Shown here: piece by piece, positions 33,001 through 41,647 of the stretch
How the letters are laid out: the number at the start of each line of letters is the position of its first letter
Position numbering within the stretch: the first letter of the stretch is position 1
Origin: Ectocarpus siliculosus
Taxonomy: Eukaryota; Sar; Phaeophyceae; Ectocarpales; Ectocarpaceae
Assembly: GCA_000310025.1 (NCBI GenBank)
Contig: FN649741.1
Coordinates: forward strand, 7,751,922-7,793,568
Length of the DNA: 41,647 nucleotides
Direction: 5' to 3'
Notes under the pieces: model-generated
Databases searched by the model: none
What the model was told of the DNA's origin: nothing
What the model saw: only the letters and a program-made list of their open reading frames with translations
Position numbers and translations under genes: made by a program

Positions 33001-36000
33001 GTTCGCCGAACCCCAGCCTGCCAATCACATTCCAGGGTCGCAACAGAGCGCGCCGGGAGGGGGCGGGCGGGGAGGGTACTCATGTTTTGCATGCCTGAGT
33101 TGTTAGACCAGAGGGCGGGGGGTACTCATGTAAACGTATGCCGTAGTCGTTAGACCATTGACCTCGCATCCCTACCATGCCGGGACGGAGCCATGTGTCC
33201 CGGTTTCCGCCGGCGCAGGCTACGTTTCACAAGGATGACCCAGAAGCTGCTCATCGTCCTTCCGTTTGCTGGAGGGAAGGGGGGAGGGGGGAGGCATTTG
33301 CTCGTCGTAACAGAAAGTTTTTCCATCTTGTTTCATGCTCAAACGTAAAACCACGTGTCCCTCTCGGAACAGAGGGAAAAAATGTGGCAGATTATTCCCT
33401 GTGCGAAAAAAGCCTATAGTATCGTGAGTGGTATCATGCTGCGAGCGGTTGTTGCTCGGGAAAGGAGGAGGTAGGGAGACACAACCAAGCAGTTAAACCG
33501 ACGCACACAAGATAACGATCGATAAACTTCTGAAGGAAATCACGCCGAACCGCAAAGACATAATCCGGTGTGCTGCCGCCATGACCGCAGGAGCACTTCT
33601 GCCTTCGAGCGATGCTCGCACCTGCCACACTCCTCTAGCGTCTGGGACATCTGCTCCGTCAGCTGTCCCTCCGTCTTGTTGGCCACGATGTACACCCCGC
33701 GGTGCCGCCCCTGCCGCTTCCGCACCCACCTTATGTTGCGTGGCACGTGGGTTTGGTTGTTCACAACGCAGACGGTAAGAAAAGACGGTAAGACATGGTT
33801 GTTCACAACGCAGACGGTAAAAAAAGACGGTAAGACATGGTTGTTCACAACGCAGACGGTAAAAAAAGACGGTAAGACATGGTTGTTCACAACGAAGACG
33901 GTAAAAAGAGACGATTAACACGGTTGTTCACGACGCAGGCGGTAAAAAGTAGGGCATGTACGCCCGAGGGAAAGGGGCGTATAGCAGTCTTGGCTTGGAC
34001 ATCTCTCTGGATCAGAAACCTTAGGCGGGCGTGCAGGCTTGCGAGCGGGAAGGGGGGAAACGGGCTGGGAGGGATCACATGGGACCCATGATCAAGGCAT
34101 ATGCGGATGGTGATGACCAACAGCGAAGTTCACCCCAACAAGACGCGGCGTCTCGCGGTCTTATCGTTGCCGCACACACGGTCGCTTACAAGGACGGCGG
34201 CGGCAGTTCTTCCTCAACGCGTTTTCCAAGAGAAAGGCAAAAAGAACCCCAGCGAAGTAACCTTTCGCTTTCTACCTGTGCTAAAACTAACGCGAGGGCG
34301 AAACTATCGGCATGCACTGAGTCTCCCAAAACCTGTGCTTCGGGTAAGGGCGGTCGAATTGGAACCAGCGCGTCACAGCAACTGTATGTGGACGGAGGAA
34401 ACCGCCTTATAGGAACGGAAGAGGGGAGGAACGATGACAACAACAACAACAATAACAACAACAACAGCAACAAGATACACGTCCGTTTTGGTACTACAAC
34501 ACGCTGCTAAGCCGCAGCCTTCTGGGTGCAGTAAAGAGTAGCAAATCACGCCTCACACCAACTCATACCTACCACTCCCTTACGATTCAATATCGCACTG
34601 TATCATGTGATCTAAATGCTGCGCAACATCCACTTATGCCAGGAATATGACGCATGTTTCTATTTAGTGTTGTTGCCGCTTCTGTTGCTACACCTTGCGT
34701 AGTGGCGGTCCGCCTCCGTTACCCCCTGTCGAGCATCAACCATGAAGAGCACGATGTCGCTGTCCTCGATCGCCTCCTCGGTCTTCTTCAGTACCACTTG
34801 GGGCATGCCGGGATGAGGCGTCCCTGAAGACACACACCACCACCGCCACAACCATAGAGAAGAACGACGGAGAGAAACGGCAACCAGCCACAGAAATCGC
34901 GGGTACCAAGACGGGGAAAGGACCGGCGTAAGCTCTCGGCGGCGGCAATGAAGGCACAGATGGCCATGTAGAAAGCAAAGGAGCGCAAACTTGGTCGCCC
35001 TGATGGGGATCTGACGGAGGGTTGTAAGAACGTGCCTGACAACACCCGTATAGCTGGTTCCGCTGGGAGCATGTATCTCCTCGTGAGCATGGCGAGGCGA
35101 TGTCCATGTGGTGTGCACGGATGTGAATGGTGGATGACCACAGGGTACCACCCAGCCGCGAAGCTCGACCTTACTCCGAACGTACATGCATGCTTGTGGG
35201 ACAGCAGAAAATGGGCGAACGCTCCCTTCCGATGTTTGTCACAGCGGTGTACGCGTGTTGGCCCTTGGCTTTTGTCCAATACCTGGAGGGCCTTTCCAAG
35301 GCTCGTCTGCACCGTCTTCCAGACCACCAGTGTCGGCGAAATCGAACGTCATACCCCCCAGGGACACCTGCGGCAGCAGTTATGAGTGGCACTGTGTGGG
35401 TTGTGGCAACAGATTACCGTATATGACACAAGATAACACACCCCCTGGACCAATTTTCAAAGCTCGAATACGCCACGACGAAGAGGATGCATGAATGAAA
35501 CGACACATTTTCGGAAAGCTCTCGACGAGACAGCTTCAGCGCCACCGTTTTCGGCGCTGTGACTTTTTCTGCTGTTGAGAAAACGATAATTGAAAATCGG
35601 TCCAGGGGGTATGTTATCTTGTGTCATTTACGTTAATAGTACAGTATTGCAGTATTACAAGAGAGGTTTGGAGAACATGTGGGGGTCAACGGCACCATCC
35701 GGACTCAAGAAGCAACAGCTTGCCGATTGTAAGACAGGGGTCAGACGGCCAGAAAGTTAGATGAATCGATCCTTACAGGCTATGCGAACTCTACTTGAAG
35801 GGCTACTGGTAGCTCGCCGGCCATCCAGGCAATTAGCGTAGCAACCACACTGCGTGTTGTAGGCGTGGGCAGCACAAACCACCACCCCTGTTTTTTTACT
35901 TCGGGATAAAAAATCGTGATGGTAAGTAGCACCCACGGTCGCTTTACCTGTAGGGCGATGCTGTCATTCCTCACCAGCACTGGGTGTAGTTGGAATTCAA

Positions 36001-36981
36001 ACTCTCTCATTCCCTTGTCTCAAAGAATCCCGGGACGCTTGTCTACACGTTGAAATTATTGCAAGCTTGTCAAGAATTTTCCTCGAGAAAGCTGGAGGTA
36101 GATTTGTTCTTGTCAGGAACCTGCTCTTAACAGATTTTGGACGTAGACTGCATGGCATGATATGCCTACTGCTACAAATTAGAGTAACGACCGGCATACT
36201 CCACTACTTTGACTAAGTATCGAGCGATTTTGTCAATTTTTTCGATTGCGAACAGTCCGCGTGAAGTGTGGTACGATGAGCTGTGAAACGAGGCTTGGAA
36301 GCAAGAACACTTTTACTTGCGATGACCTACAAACTATCGGCGCGGGCACAATAAGCTTTGTTTGAGATCTCCTGCTGATGTAGTAGGAATACTTAGCAAC
36401 GGTGACAAAGAGCTTAACCAGGTGGTATCAGCGGCAAATCGTATAGCGGGGGGGGGGGCGGGGACGCCTTTTCCCGCCGGAGAAATACGCCTTCGATTCT
36501 AATGTTTTATTTCAATTTGTGCCGCTTTACAACAAGCTTGACCACTCCATGCAGCCAAAAGAAACCCCGTCCTCCCCCTCGGGCGTCAACGAAAACTAGC
36601 GCACACCTGCACATCATACAACCAAACACGCACCGTTGACTCCTTTCGGTCTCTAGTCGTGCCGGCGATGGGCGTGACGATAGCCCTGTTCCGGGTGGCC
36701 AGCCGATTGTACAGCGTCGACTTCCCGACGTTGGGCCTCCCGACGATAACCACCCGAAACGCTCCTCCGCGGGCCGGTGCGCTGAGCGGCGGCCGTTTCA
36801 CTAACGCCTGCAGGAAACCCTCTCCGCTTTCTGCCGCTGGGTTGCCGTTTCGCACCGAGTTGCTGCTGCCGGGCCACCGCTGTTGTCTACGGCCGCCGGC
36901 GCCGGCGCCGGCGCCCGCGCGTGGTTGTGTGCTGAGCCGGCGAAGGCTGTGCTGTGGGTTCCGCGCTGCTGTTGCGGTCAT
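28166..36981 (-). CDS. der: GTPase Der/EngA, tandem GTPase domains plus KH-like domain, complete
   Basis: Der is a GTPase needed for large ribosomal subunit assembly; eukaryotic copies serve plastids or mitochondria. Twelve exons: 36981-36607, 35367-35283, 34823-34694, 33729-33622, 33017-32909, 32268-32169, 31660-31526, 31049-30961, 30431-30362, 30016-29861, 29087-28850 and 28370-28166. All join in phase to give 599 residues. GTPase 1: GRPNVGKS (81-88), TTRDR (108-112), DTGG (137-140), NKTE (214-217, replacing NKxD), SSSHG (243-247). GTPase 2: GRPNVGKS (298-305), GLTRD (324-328), DTAG (345-348), NKSD (413-416), CALDG (449-453). The KH-like part has [32 protein letters not shown] and [19 protein letters not shown], followed by a basic tail. 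The Arg/Ala-rich first 70 residues look like a mitochondrial presequence; in-frame upstream ATGs, for example at 37251, leave the start open. Two minisatellites sit at exon edges. Confidence 0.95.
29143..29200 (-). mobile_element. LINE/SINE 3'-tail fragment, copy D
   Basis: On the minus strand it reads CGTGGTCAATGGTCTAAAAA, CTACAACATGCACAACAATA and GAGTAAGCCCC, followed by a C-rich tail. This matches the 3' end of the LINE at 41108-41647 and of copies A and B. It lies in the Der intron between exons 30016-29861 and 29087-28850, in the sense orientation of Der. Only the tail is recognisable. Confidence 0.6.
29699..29875 (-). repeat. 39-bp minisatellite copying the Der 5' splice site
   Basis: Five units, read on the minus strand, each hold TCTAGACGGTAAGC or a close variant (positions near 29699, 29738, 29777, 29818 and 29855). 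The unit at 29855-29875 is the actual end of Der exon 10 and its donor (exon ends 29861, GTAAGC from 29860). The other four lie in the intron. In three of them the GT is intact; in the unit near 29818 it reads GGGAAG. The exon frame stays open through the whole array (repeats of [13 protein letters not shown]), and the intact spare donors are 78, 117 and 156 nt further on, all multiples of three. Confidence 0.93.
30040..30085 (+). repeat. GATA/GACA microsatellite next to a Der splice acceptor
   Basis: Several GATA units followed by GACA units (plus strand). On the minus, coding strand this is a TCTG/TCTA pyrimidine-rich stretch ending about 20 bp upstream of the acceptor of Der exon 10 (exon starts 30016). 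It may therefore act as part of the polypyrimidine tract. Repeat identity is certain; the role is inferred. Confidence 0.85.
31064..31205. repeat. Diverged 71-bp tandem duplication in a Der intron
   Basis: Two adjacent copies begin near 31064 (GTTTGAACACCATCCGAGCA) and 31135 (GCTTAAACACCATCCGAACA). They share AACACCATCCG, GTTGAAT, an AAGCA motif and TTTCCTA at the same spacing. The pair lies in the Der intron between exons 31660-31526 and 31049-30961. No coding potential was recognised. Confidence 0.75.
31820..31910 (+). repeat. AAC-rich low-complexity tract
   Basis: Repeated ACAACAACA and CAACGAC units, preceded by GATGATGAT, in the Der intron between exons 32268-32169 and 31660-31526. A similar AAC tract lies at 34437-34475, in the intron between exons 34823-34694 and 33729-33622. 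Both produce Leu/Val-rich frames on the minus strand that are not genes. Confidence 0.8.
33070..33187 (-). mobile_element. Two LINE/SINE 3'-tail fragments in tandem, copy C
   Basis: On the minus strand the sequence from 33187 reads GGATGCGAGGTCAATGGTCT, AACGACTACGGCATACG and CATGAGTACCCCCC. A second, partial unit (33070-33110) follows, with TCTAACAACTCAGGCATGC and CATGAGTACCC. Both correspond to the 3' end of the LINE at the window end. They lie in the Der intron between exons 33729-33622 and 33017-32909. Confidence 0.7.
33757..33950. repeat. 42-bp minisatellite in a Der intron
   Basis: Five units starting TTGTTCAC at 33757, 33799, 33841, 33883 and 33924 (periods 42, 42, 42, 41). Each holds ACAACGCAGACGGTAA and most a second GACGGTAAGAC on the plus strand. 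The array begins about 28 bp upstream of the acceptor of Der exon 4 (exon starts 33729 on the minus strand), so its minus-strand TTTTTTACCGTC blocks fall in the polypyrimidine region. The first three units are nearly identical. Confidence 0.93.
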
Positions 36982-37952
36982 TGCCTTTGGGGAAGGGGGT
37001 GGGAAGGGAAGAGGTAGATAGTTGTTTGAGCGGGTGGTTCTTGGCAAGAGCAACATACCCTCTATGGTAGGTGTGTTTGACAGCTTGAGGACAACTGCAT
37101 GCATCGGACTCATGGGACGCATTGCTGCTGTGATACATGAGGTATTCACGACTTGGCAGTCACCATGGATTGTTGAGCGAAAGACACGGCAATGTGGGTG
37201 TCTGCGCCGCCTATGTCTAGCTGCTAGCCCTTCGGGCGTTGTGCGATTCATGCCGGGTACCGGTCAGGACTTTGCACGCACCTGCACTTCACAAGCGGCC
37301 ACAGGTGCAATGAATGTTCGTCAACTGCCGCGAAAGTGTGCTAATACGTGATTATGGCAGGGTTCGGATTCACCCACATGTGCCACTTCCTTCTTGGAAT
37401 ACTGTGTACACCACCTGCAGCGAATCTGGACGAAACTCGCTGCTAATAACATCACCGTTCCGCTGGGGCACTGGTGCCACTGCCGCTACCATCAGCCCGC
37501 TGCCGCATGCAGGCACGGAGGCAATGGCCGGGCTTGGCGGTTGCTGTTGCACGTGGGTTCACCAGCATCTGCATCTGCAGCAGCGGTACACAAAATCTAC
37601 CAATACATCAGCACCACACCTTCTTGGCCACTGATCTGAGAACCCACACTGGCGGTTTACTGGAGGCTTCGAACCTCCATACTTGTTGACACGAACCCGC
37701 CAGCCTCGTGAGGTTACATCGACCCAGCACCATCGAGGCCACGTGACGTGGTTGCCGTACAAGTGAGGAGTGCAGTGTGATGAGAGAGGTGCTCCTCTGG
37801 TGCTCTGGTGACAAAAAACTCAAAAATGCGGCGTAATCGGGGAGTCCGTGGATCGTTTCATGAGGGGGCGACCTCTGCCTGTCTGCACGCTGCTGTGTAA
37901 CATTCGATTCATACGCCATCACACAGGTGACGCACGCGTGCAGCAGTGCAGC
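36982..37952. other. Divergent promoter region, no supported gene
   Basis: The Der gene (minus) and the Lys/Glu-rich gene (plus) diverge from this stretch of about 1 kb, which should contain both promoters and 5' UTRs. The Der reading frame stays open upstream to an ATG at 37251, so part of it could be coding. A hairpin at about 37650-37701 contains GGAGGTTCGAAGCCTCC on the minus strand, resembling a tRNA T-arm, but no tRNA surrounds it. No other feature is supported. Confidence 0.5.
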
Positions 37953-40900
37953 ATGGGTTGGCTACTGGCGTTCGGCCTCGGCGGATTGGCGCTTGAAGGT
38001 GAAGTTTTGCTAGTAGTGCTGCTGCCTGCGACATTGCGCACGGCATCGAGCTCAGTGGCGGTGTCTCTTGGTAGAGGAGGGCGACACACATGAACCACCT
38101 GCTGTTTTTTTCGATGACGATCTTTATGTTCCCATACATGTACGCCAACGTCATCCCCACAAGTGCGCGCCTACAATAGCTCCTACGTAGTGACCCCCCC
38201 GCCCTCGCCAACCCACCCTCGTCAACAGCGCCTGTCAACACCTTCCTCTTGCAGCTAGCTGACCTGCAGTTTGTCCCGTGCCTCTCTTGTCATTTTCGAC
38301 CGAAATACCCTTTGAACTTTGAACTGCTGTGCTGGTGTACGGCGGTAGGCGCTAGCGGGTTCACGCTCCTGCCACGCCTTCTTCGGGAGAAGGCGACGTC
38401 ACGGCCGTTTGTTCCTCCACCCAGCAGCAGCAGCAGCGTGGCAACAACCGGCGGCAGGGATAACAGCCTGACCGGAGAAGTGTGCAGCACGAACGCCGTC
38501 GCGGCCGCTACTGTCTGCAGCTCTAGGAACAAGAAGAGGAGGTCGAAGGCGGTTTTTCCGCTGCCTGCCACAAAGGCATCAGATCTCCCCTCGTTTGCCT
38601 CGTCGGGGGATGGCGGCGACGACAAGGCGGAGGAGGGTGGGAAGGAGGGGTCGGGGGACGCGGCAGAGGAAAAGAAAGAAGTAGAAGCTGCCGCGAAGGC
38701 AGTGGTGGATGCTGACGAGAAGCCGGAGGCGGCGGAGGAGGACAAGAAGAAGGACGGGGAGGAAGTCGTCGCCCCCGCTCCCTCGGATGCCACAGCGGCA
38801 GACTCGCCTTCGCCCAACGGCGAGAAGGCAGAGAAGAAAGAGGGAGAGGGCGACCCAGCGCCAGCTGAGGGGGGGGACAAGAAAGAAGAGAAGGACCCCA
38901 CAGCGACGGCTTCGCCCTTGCCGACGATCGACGTACCGCCGTTGCCAGCGGTCTCCGCCCCGCCGCCGCCAAACGGCGGGAAGGTGTCCGCTCCGCCGTC
39001 ACCAAACAGTGGGAAGGTCTCTGCTCCTCCATCGCCCAACAGCCCGAAACCTGTGGTAGCAGAGGAGAAGAAGGAGGAGAAGAAGGAAGAGAAGAAGGAG
39101 GAGGCAGCCCCCACGGCTACGTCGTCGCCGTTGCCAGCGGTCTCCGCTCCGCCCCCGCCGAACACCGGCAAGGTCTCCGCTCCGCCGTCACCAAACAGTG
39201 GGAAGGTCTCTGCTCCGCCATCGCCCAACAGCGCGAAACCTGTGGTAGCAGAGGAGAAGAAGGAGGAGAAGAAGGAGGCAACCCCCACGGCTACGTCTTC
39301 GCCGTTGCCAGCGGTCTCTGCTCCACCCCCGCCAAACACTGGAAACGTCTCCGCTCCGCCGTCCCCAAACAGTGGGGTATCCGCTCCGCCGTCGCCGAAC
39401 ACCCCGAAGGAGGAGAAGAAGGAAGAGAAGAAGGAGGAGAAGGAGGAGGAAGACAAGAAGGAGGAGAAGGAGGAGGAAGACAAGAAGGAAGACAAGAAGG
39501 AAGAGAAGAAGGAGGAGAAGGAAGACAAGAAGGAGGAGAAGGTTGAGGAGAAGAAGGAAGAGAAGAAGGAGGAGAAGGAAGACAAGAAGGAAGACAAGAA
39601 GGAGGAGAAGAAGGAAGACAAGAAGGAGGAGAAGGTTGAGGAGAAGAAGGAAGACAAGAAGGAGGAGAAGGAAGAAAAGAAGGAAGACAAGAAGGAGGAG
39701 AAGGTTGAGGAGAAGAAGGAAGACAAGAAGGAGGAGAAGGAAGACAAGAAGGAGGCAGAGGTCGCTTCCATCCCGCCCGTGGCAGCGGTCTCCGCTCCAC
39801 CTTCGCCAAACAGTGGGGTATCCGCTCCGCCGCCGCCAAACACCGGAGGAGTATCGGCTCCGCCGTCACCAAACAGTGGAACGGTTTCTGCTCCGCCGTC
39901 GCCGAACAGCCCGAAGACAGTGGTGGCGGAGGAGAAGGAGAAGAAGGAGGACAAGAAGGAAGAGAAGAAGGAAGAGAAGAAGGAGGACAAAAAGGAAGAG
40001 AAGAAGGAAGAGAAGAAGGAGGAAAAGAAGGAGGACAAGATCGAGATCAAGGGAAGCGGGAAGGTGGCGTCGCAGGACGAGGACAAGCTGACGCCTCTGG
40101 ACATGCTTGTCGGGCCGTTCATGGTGTTCGCCACCGGCATGCAGAAAGAGGTGAGTAGTCCTTGACTATAGTAGTATAATAGTACTAGTCACCTACCTGT
40201 CCTGTCCGTGAGTCGGCCAAGTATGGGGGGAGGAGGAGGAGCGGGTAAGGTTTCCGTGCGTATCGGCCATAGGCGTTACATTGGCGGGCCACAAATTGTT
40301 TCGCTTTTTTTTCTGTTGCGTGTGTGTGGCTTGGTGTGCAGCTGTGCGGGGTTGCTTCTGTAGTCGTGCGCTTTGCATGGCAACGTCGCTGAACACCTCG
40401 TGGCACTGCTGTTTTGTTGGTGCTACTCTCTGGCAGTGCGTAAAGCACAACATGACGCCTTGCGGCGATGGACATTTTATCAACGATTTCCAAACCAATA
40501 CATCAGTCAGTCAGCCGGTCCGATGGTTGATTTTCGTTCCTAAAACATGACAATGCCTCCTTTTTCAATCCGTTCTCTACTCGCTCCACTGCTGGGTTGT
40601 CGAAATCCAGGCCCTGGAGCCCAAATGCGATATTGTAGGTAGTGTCTGGGCGGGTGTCCATGATATCGTGGCATGTCATCTTTTTTTCCCGATGTGTGTT
40701 GTATGGCGACCAGGCGACACCATTACCCGGACCTCCCTGAGCCATGGTTGGTTGTCCCTCCAAGGCAGCACCCTGAATCTAGCCCTCAACCCTCAATCAA
40801 TACATTCCCGACCCTCCTTGAGACTTAGTTGTCCCTTCAATGCAGCACGCTGAATCTAACTCTCGCGCTTTTTTTTTTTCTTTCTGTCCCCGCCTGCAGG

Positions 40901-40995
40901 CCGAGTTCCTGGAGGGTGAGCTGAACCAGCGGGTTTCGCAAGTTACGGCCGAGTTCCAGGCAGACCGCAAAAACATGGAGGAGACCCTCAGAGAG
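37953..40995 (+). CDS. Repetitive Lys/Glu- and Pro/Ser-rich protein, partial (3' end outside window)
   Basis: Function not recognised. The main exon runs from an acceptor at about 38255 (alternatives 38270 and 38360) to 40150 (donor GTGAGT). The next exon is 40900-40995 (donor GTACAT), phase 0. After a Ser-rich and acidic start come three blocks with VSAPPPPNTGKVSAPPSPNS and PVVAEEKKEEKKE, a long KKEEKKEDKKEE stretch (about 39405-39760), a second PSPNSG block and another K/E stretch. The conserved-looking end is LTPLDMLVGPFMVFATGMQK, then AEFLEGELNQRVSQV, probably helical or coiled coil. No in-frame ATG exists early in the main exon, so an upstream exon is needed. One option is ATG 37953-37998 (MGWLLAFGLGGLALE) joined to the acceptor at 38360, giving a signal-peptide-like start with GASGF, reminiscent of the plastid-targeting ASAFAP site. 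That 5' end is speculative. Confidence 0.55.
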
Positions 40996-41093
40996 GTACA
41001 TACGTGTGCACACGTACGGCATGGCGGTGACGTCTGTAGTTGGTCGATAGATCAATGAGTTCATTTGATTGGTCCATGCGCATCGTAGCGATG

Positions 41094-41107
41094 CCCCCCC
41101 CCCCCCC
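41094..41107 (+). repeat. Poly-C run before the LINE fragment
   Basis: Fourteen C directly precede the 5' edge of the truncated LINE at 41108. It may be the tail of an older insertion (41036-41093) into which, or beside which, the LINE inserted. Confidence 0.7.
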
Positions 41108-41647
41108 GACCCTTGAAAGAAGGGATAGGGATGAAGAAGTACTTGGACGGCCCCATGGACTATGCGAAAAAGCTGAAATTGCAATTTCGAGTAGGCGATC
41201 TGGACTTGCCAGAACGGAGGAAGAGGTATACCAGCCGTAGGAGAGAGGAAGAGGAGGATAGACACACATGTCCATGTGGCAAATCGGAGGAGAGTAGACC
41301 CCACATAGTTGGGGAGTGTGAGTTGTACAGGAAGGAAAGAGAGGATCTCGAGGAGGAAATGAGACAGAGAGGGTGTGACATGGACAAGTTTGGTAAATTA
41401 GACAACAGCGAAAAAACGATCGCGATAATTGGGGATAGATGGTGGGCACAAGAGGCCCTAGAGGACGGGGATAAGATGTGCAAGAAATTTTTATGGAGTT
41501 TGTGGCAGAAACGTAAAGAGCTCCCAAATGTTGGTGGTGTCTCTAGTAGGTGTAGGAACGGTGCTCCGTCTCGAAAGGGACGCGTGGTCAATGGTCAAAT
41601 GACTACGGCAAGCAACAAATGAGTACGCCCCCCCCCCCCCCCCCCCC
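41108..41647 (+). mobile_element. Truncated non-LTR retrotransposon (LINE) 3' end with poly-C tail
   Basis: A continuous frame to a TGA at 41620-41622 encodes the C-terminal part of a LINE reverse-transcriptase polyprotein. It has HTCPCGKSEESRPHIVGEC, a Cys/His cluster typical of the region after the RT domain, then KTIAIIGDRWWAQEAL and the end GAPSRKGRVVNGQMTTASNK. The RT domain itself is absent, so the copy is 5'-truncated, as is usual for target-primed insertions. After the stop come GTACG and a run of 20 C that ends the window. It sits in the intron following exon 40900-40995 of the repetitive-protein gene, in sense. I recall very similar C-termini from brown-algal genomes (unverified). 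Confidence 0.82.

Noticed and set aside
33493-33921. Repeated [14 protein letters not shown] peptide frame
   Set aside because: It is a translation of the 42-bp intronic minisatellite, which ends upstream of the Der exon 4 acceptor.
37650-37701. Possible tRNA with a T-arm-like hairpin (minus strand GGAGGTTCGAAGCCTCC)
   Set aside because: The B-box-like sequence is good, but no matching acceptor stem, D-arm or anticodon arm at tRNA spacing could be drawn.
38290-40140. A 616-codon open frame on the minus strand
   Set aside because: It is the antisense of the K/E- and PSPN-rich coding repeats. GAG/AAG codons read backwards give Ser/Phe/Leu codons without stops, and there are no splice-bounded exons or known motifs.

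Overview
This window looks like nuclear DNA from an intron-rich photosynthetic eukaryote, most probably a brown alga (Ectocarpus-like stramenopile). The evidence is many short exons with GT-AG introns, long runs of C or G, abundant simple repeats, and a non-LTR retrotransposon 3' end that resembles brown-algal LINEs I remember. That last point is recall, not a search. No bacterial-style operon, rRNA, complete tRNA or CRISPR array is visible.

Layout. (1) 333-2250 (+): last three exons of a presequence protease (PreP, peptidase M16C), with its 5' part outside the window. (2) 4152-7091 (-): a complete five-exon corrinoid adenosyltransferase (MMAB/PduO type), with a 255-bp near-perfect palindrome just upstream of its start. 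(3) 7427-10525: repeat-bearing intergenic DNA with a decayed inverted repeat. (4) 10526-12412 (+): four phase-0 exons of an unrecognised protein. (5) 12726-12825: a 100-N gap between homopolymer runs. (6) 12915-25644 (+): at least 19 exons of a multi-pass membrane protein of the OSCA/CSC1/TMEM63-like superfamily. (7) 28166-36981 (-): a complete 12-exon double-GTPase Der/EngA with an N-terminal organelle-targeting-like extension. (8) 37953 or 38255 to 40995 and beyond (+): a very repetitive Lys/Glu- and Pro/Ser-rich protein, cut by the window end. (9) 41108-41647: the 3' end of a LINE with a poly-C tail inside an intron of gene 8.

The genes do not form a pathway. Three would be expected in organelles: PreP degrades targeting peptides, MMAB makes adenosylcobalamin for mitochondrial methylmalonyl-CoA mutase, and Der assists organellar large-ribosomal-subunit assembly. 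Exon models for MMAB and Der keep reading frame through every junction. The TMEM63-like model keeps phase at all but two junctions, where a short exon is probably still missing.

The most unusual features are non-coding. They are the 123-bp-arm hairpin upstream of MMAB, a 39-bp minisatellite in Der that copies its own 5' splice site, a second 42-bp minisatellite in Der with the same core, and short intronic elements that share their 3' end with the poly-C-tailed LINE.
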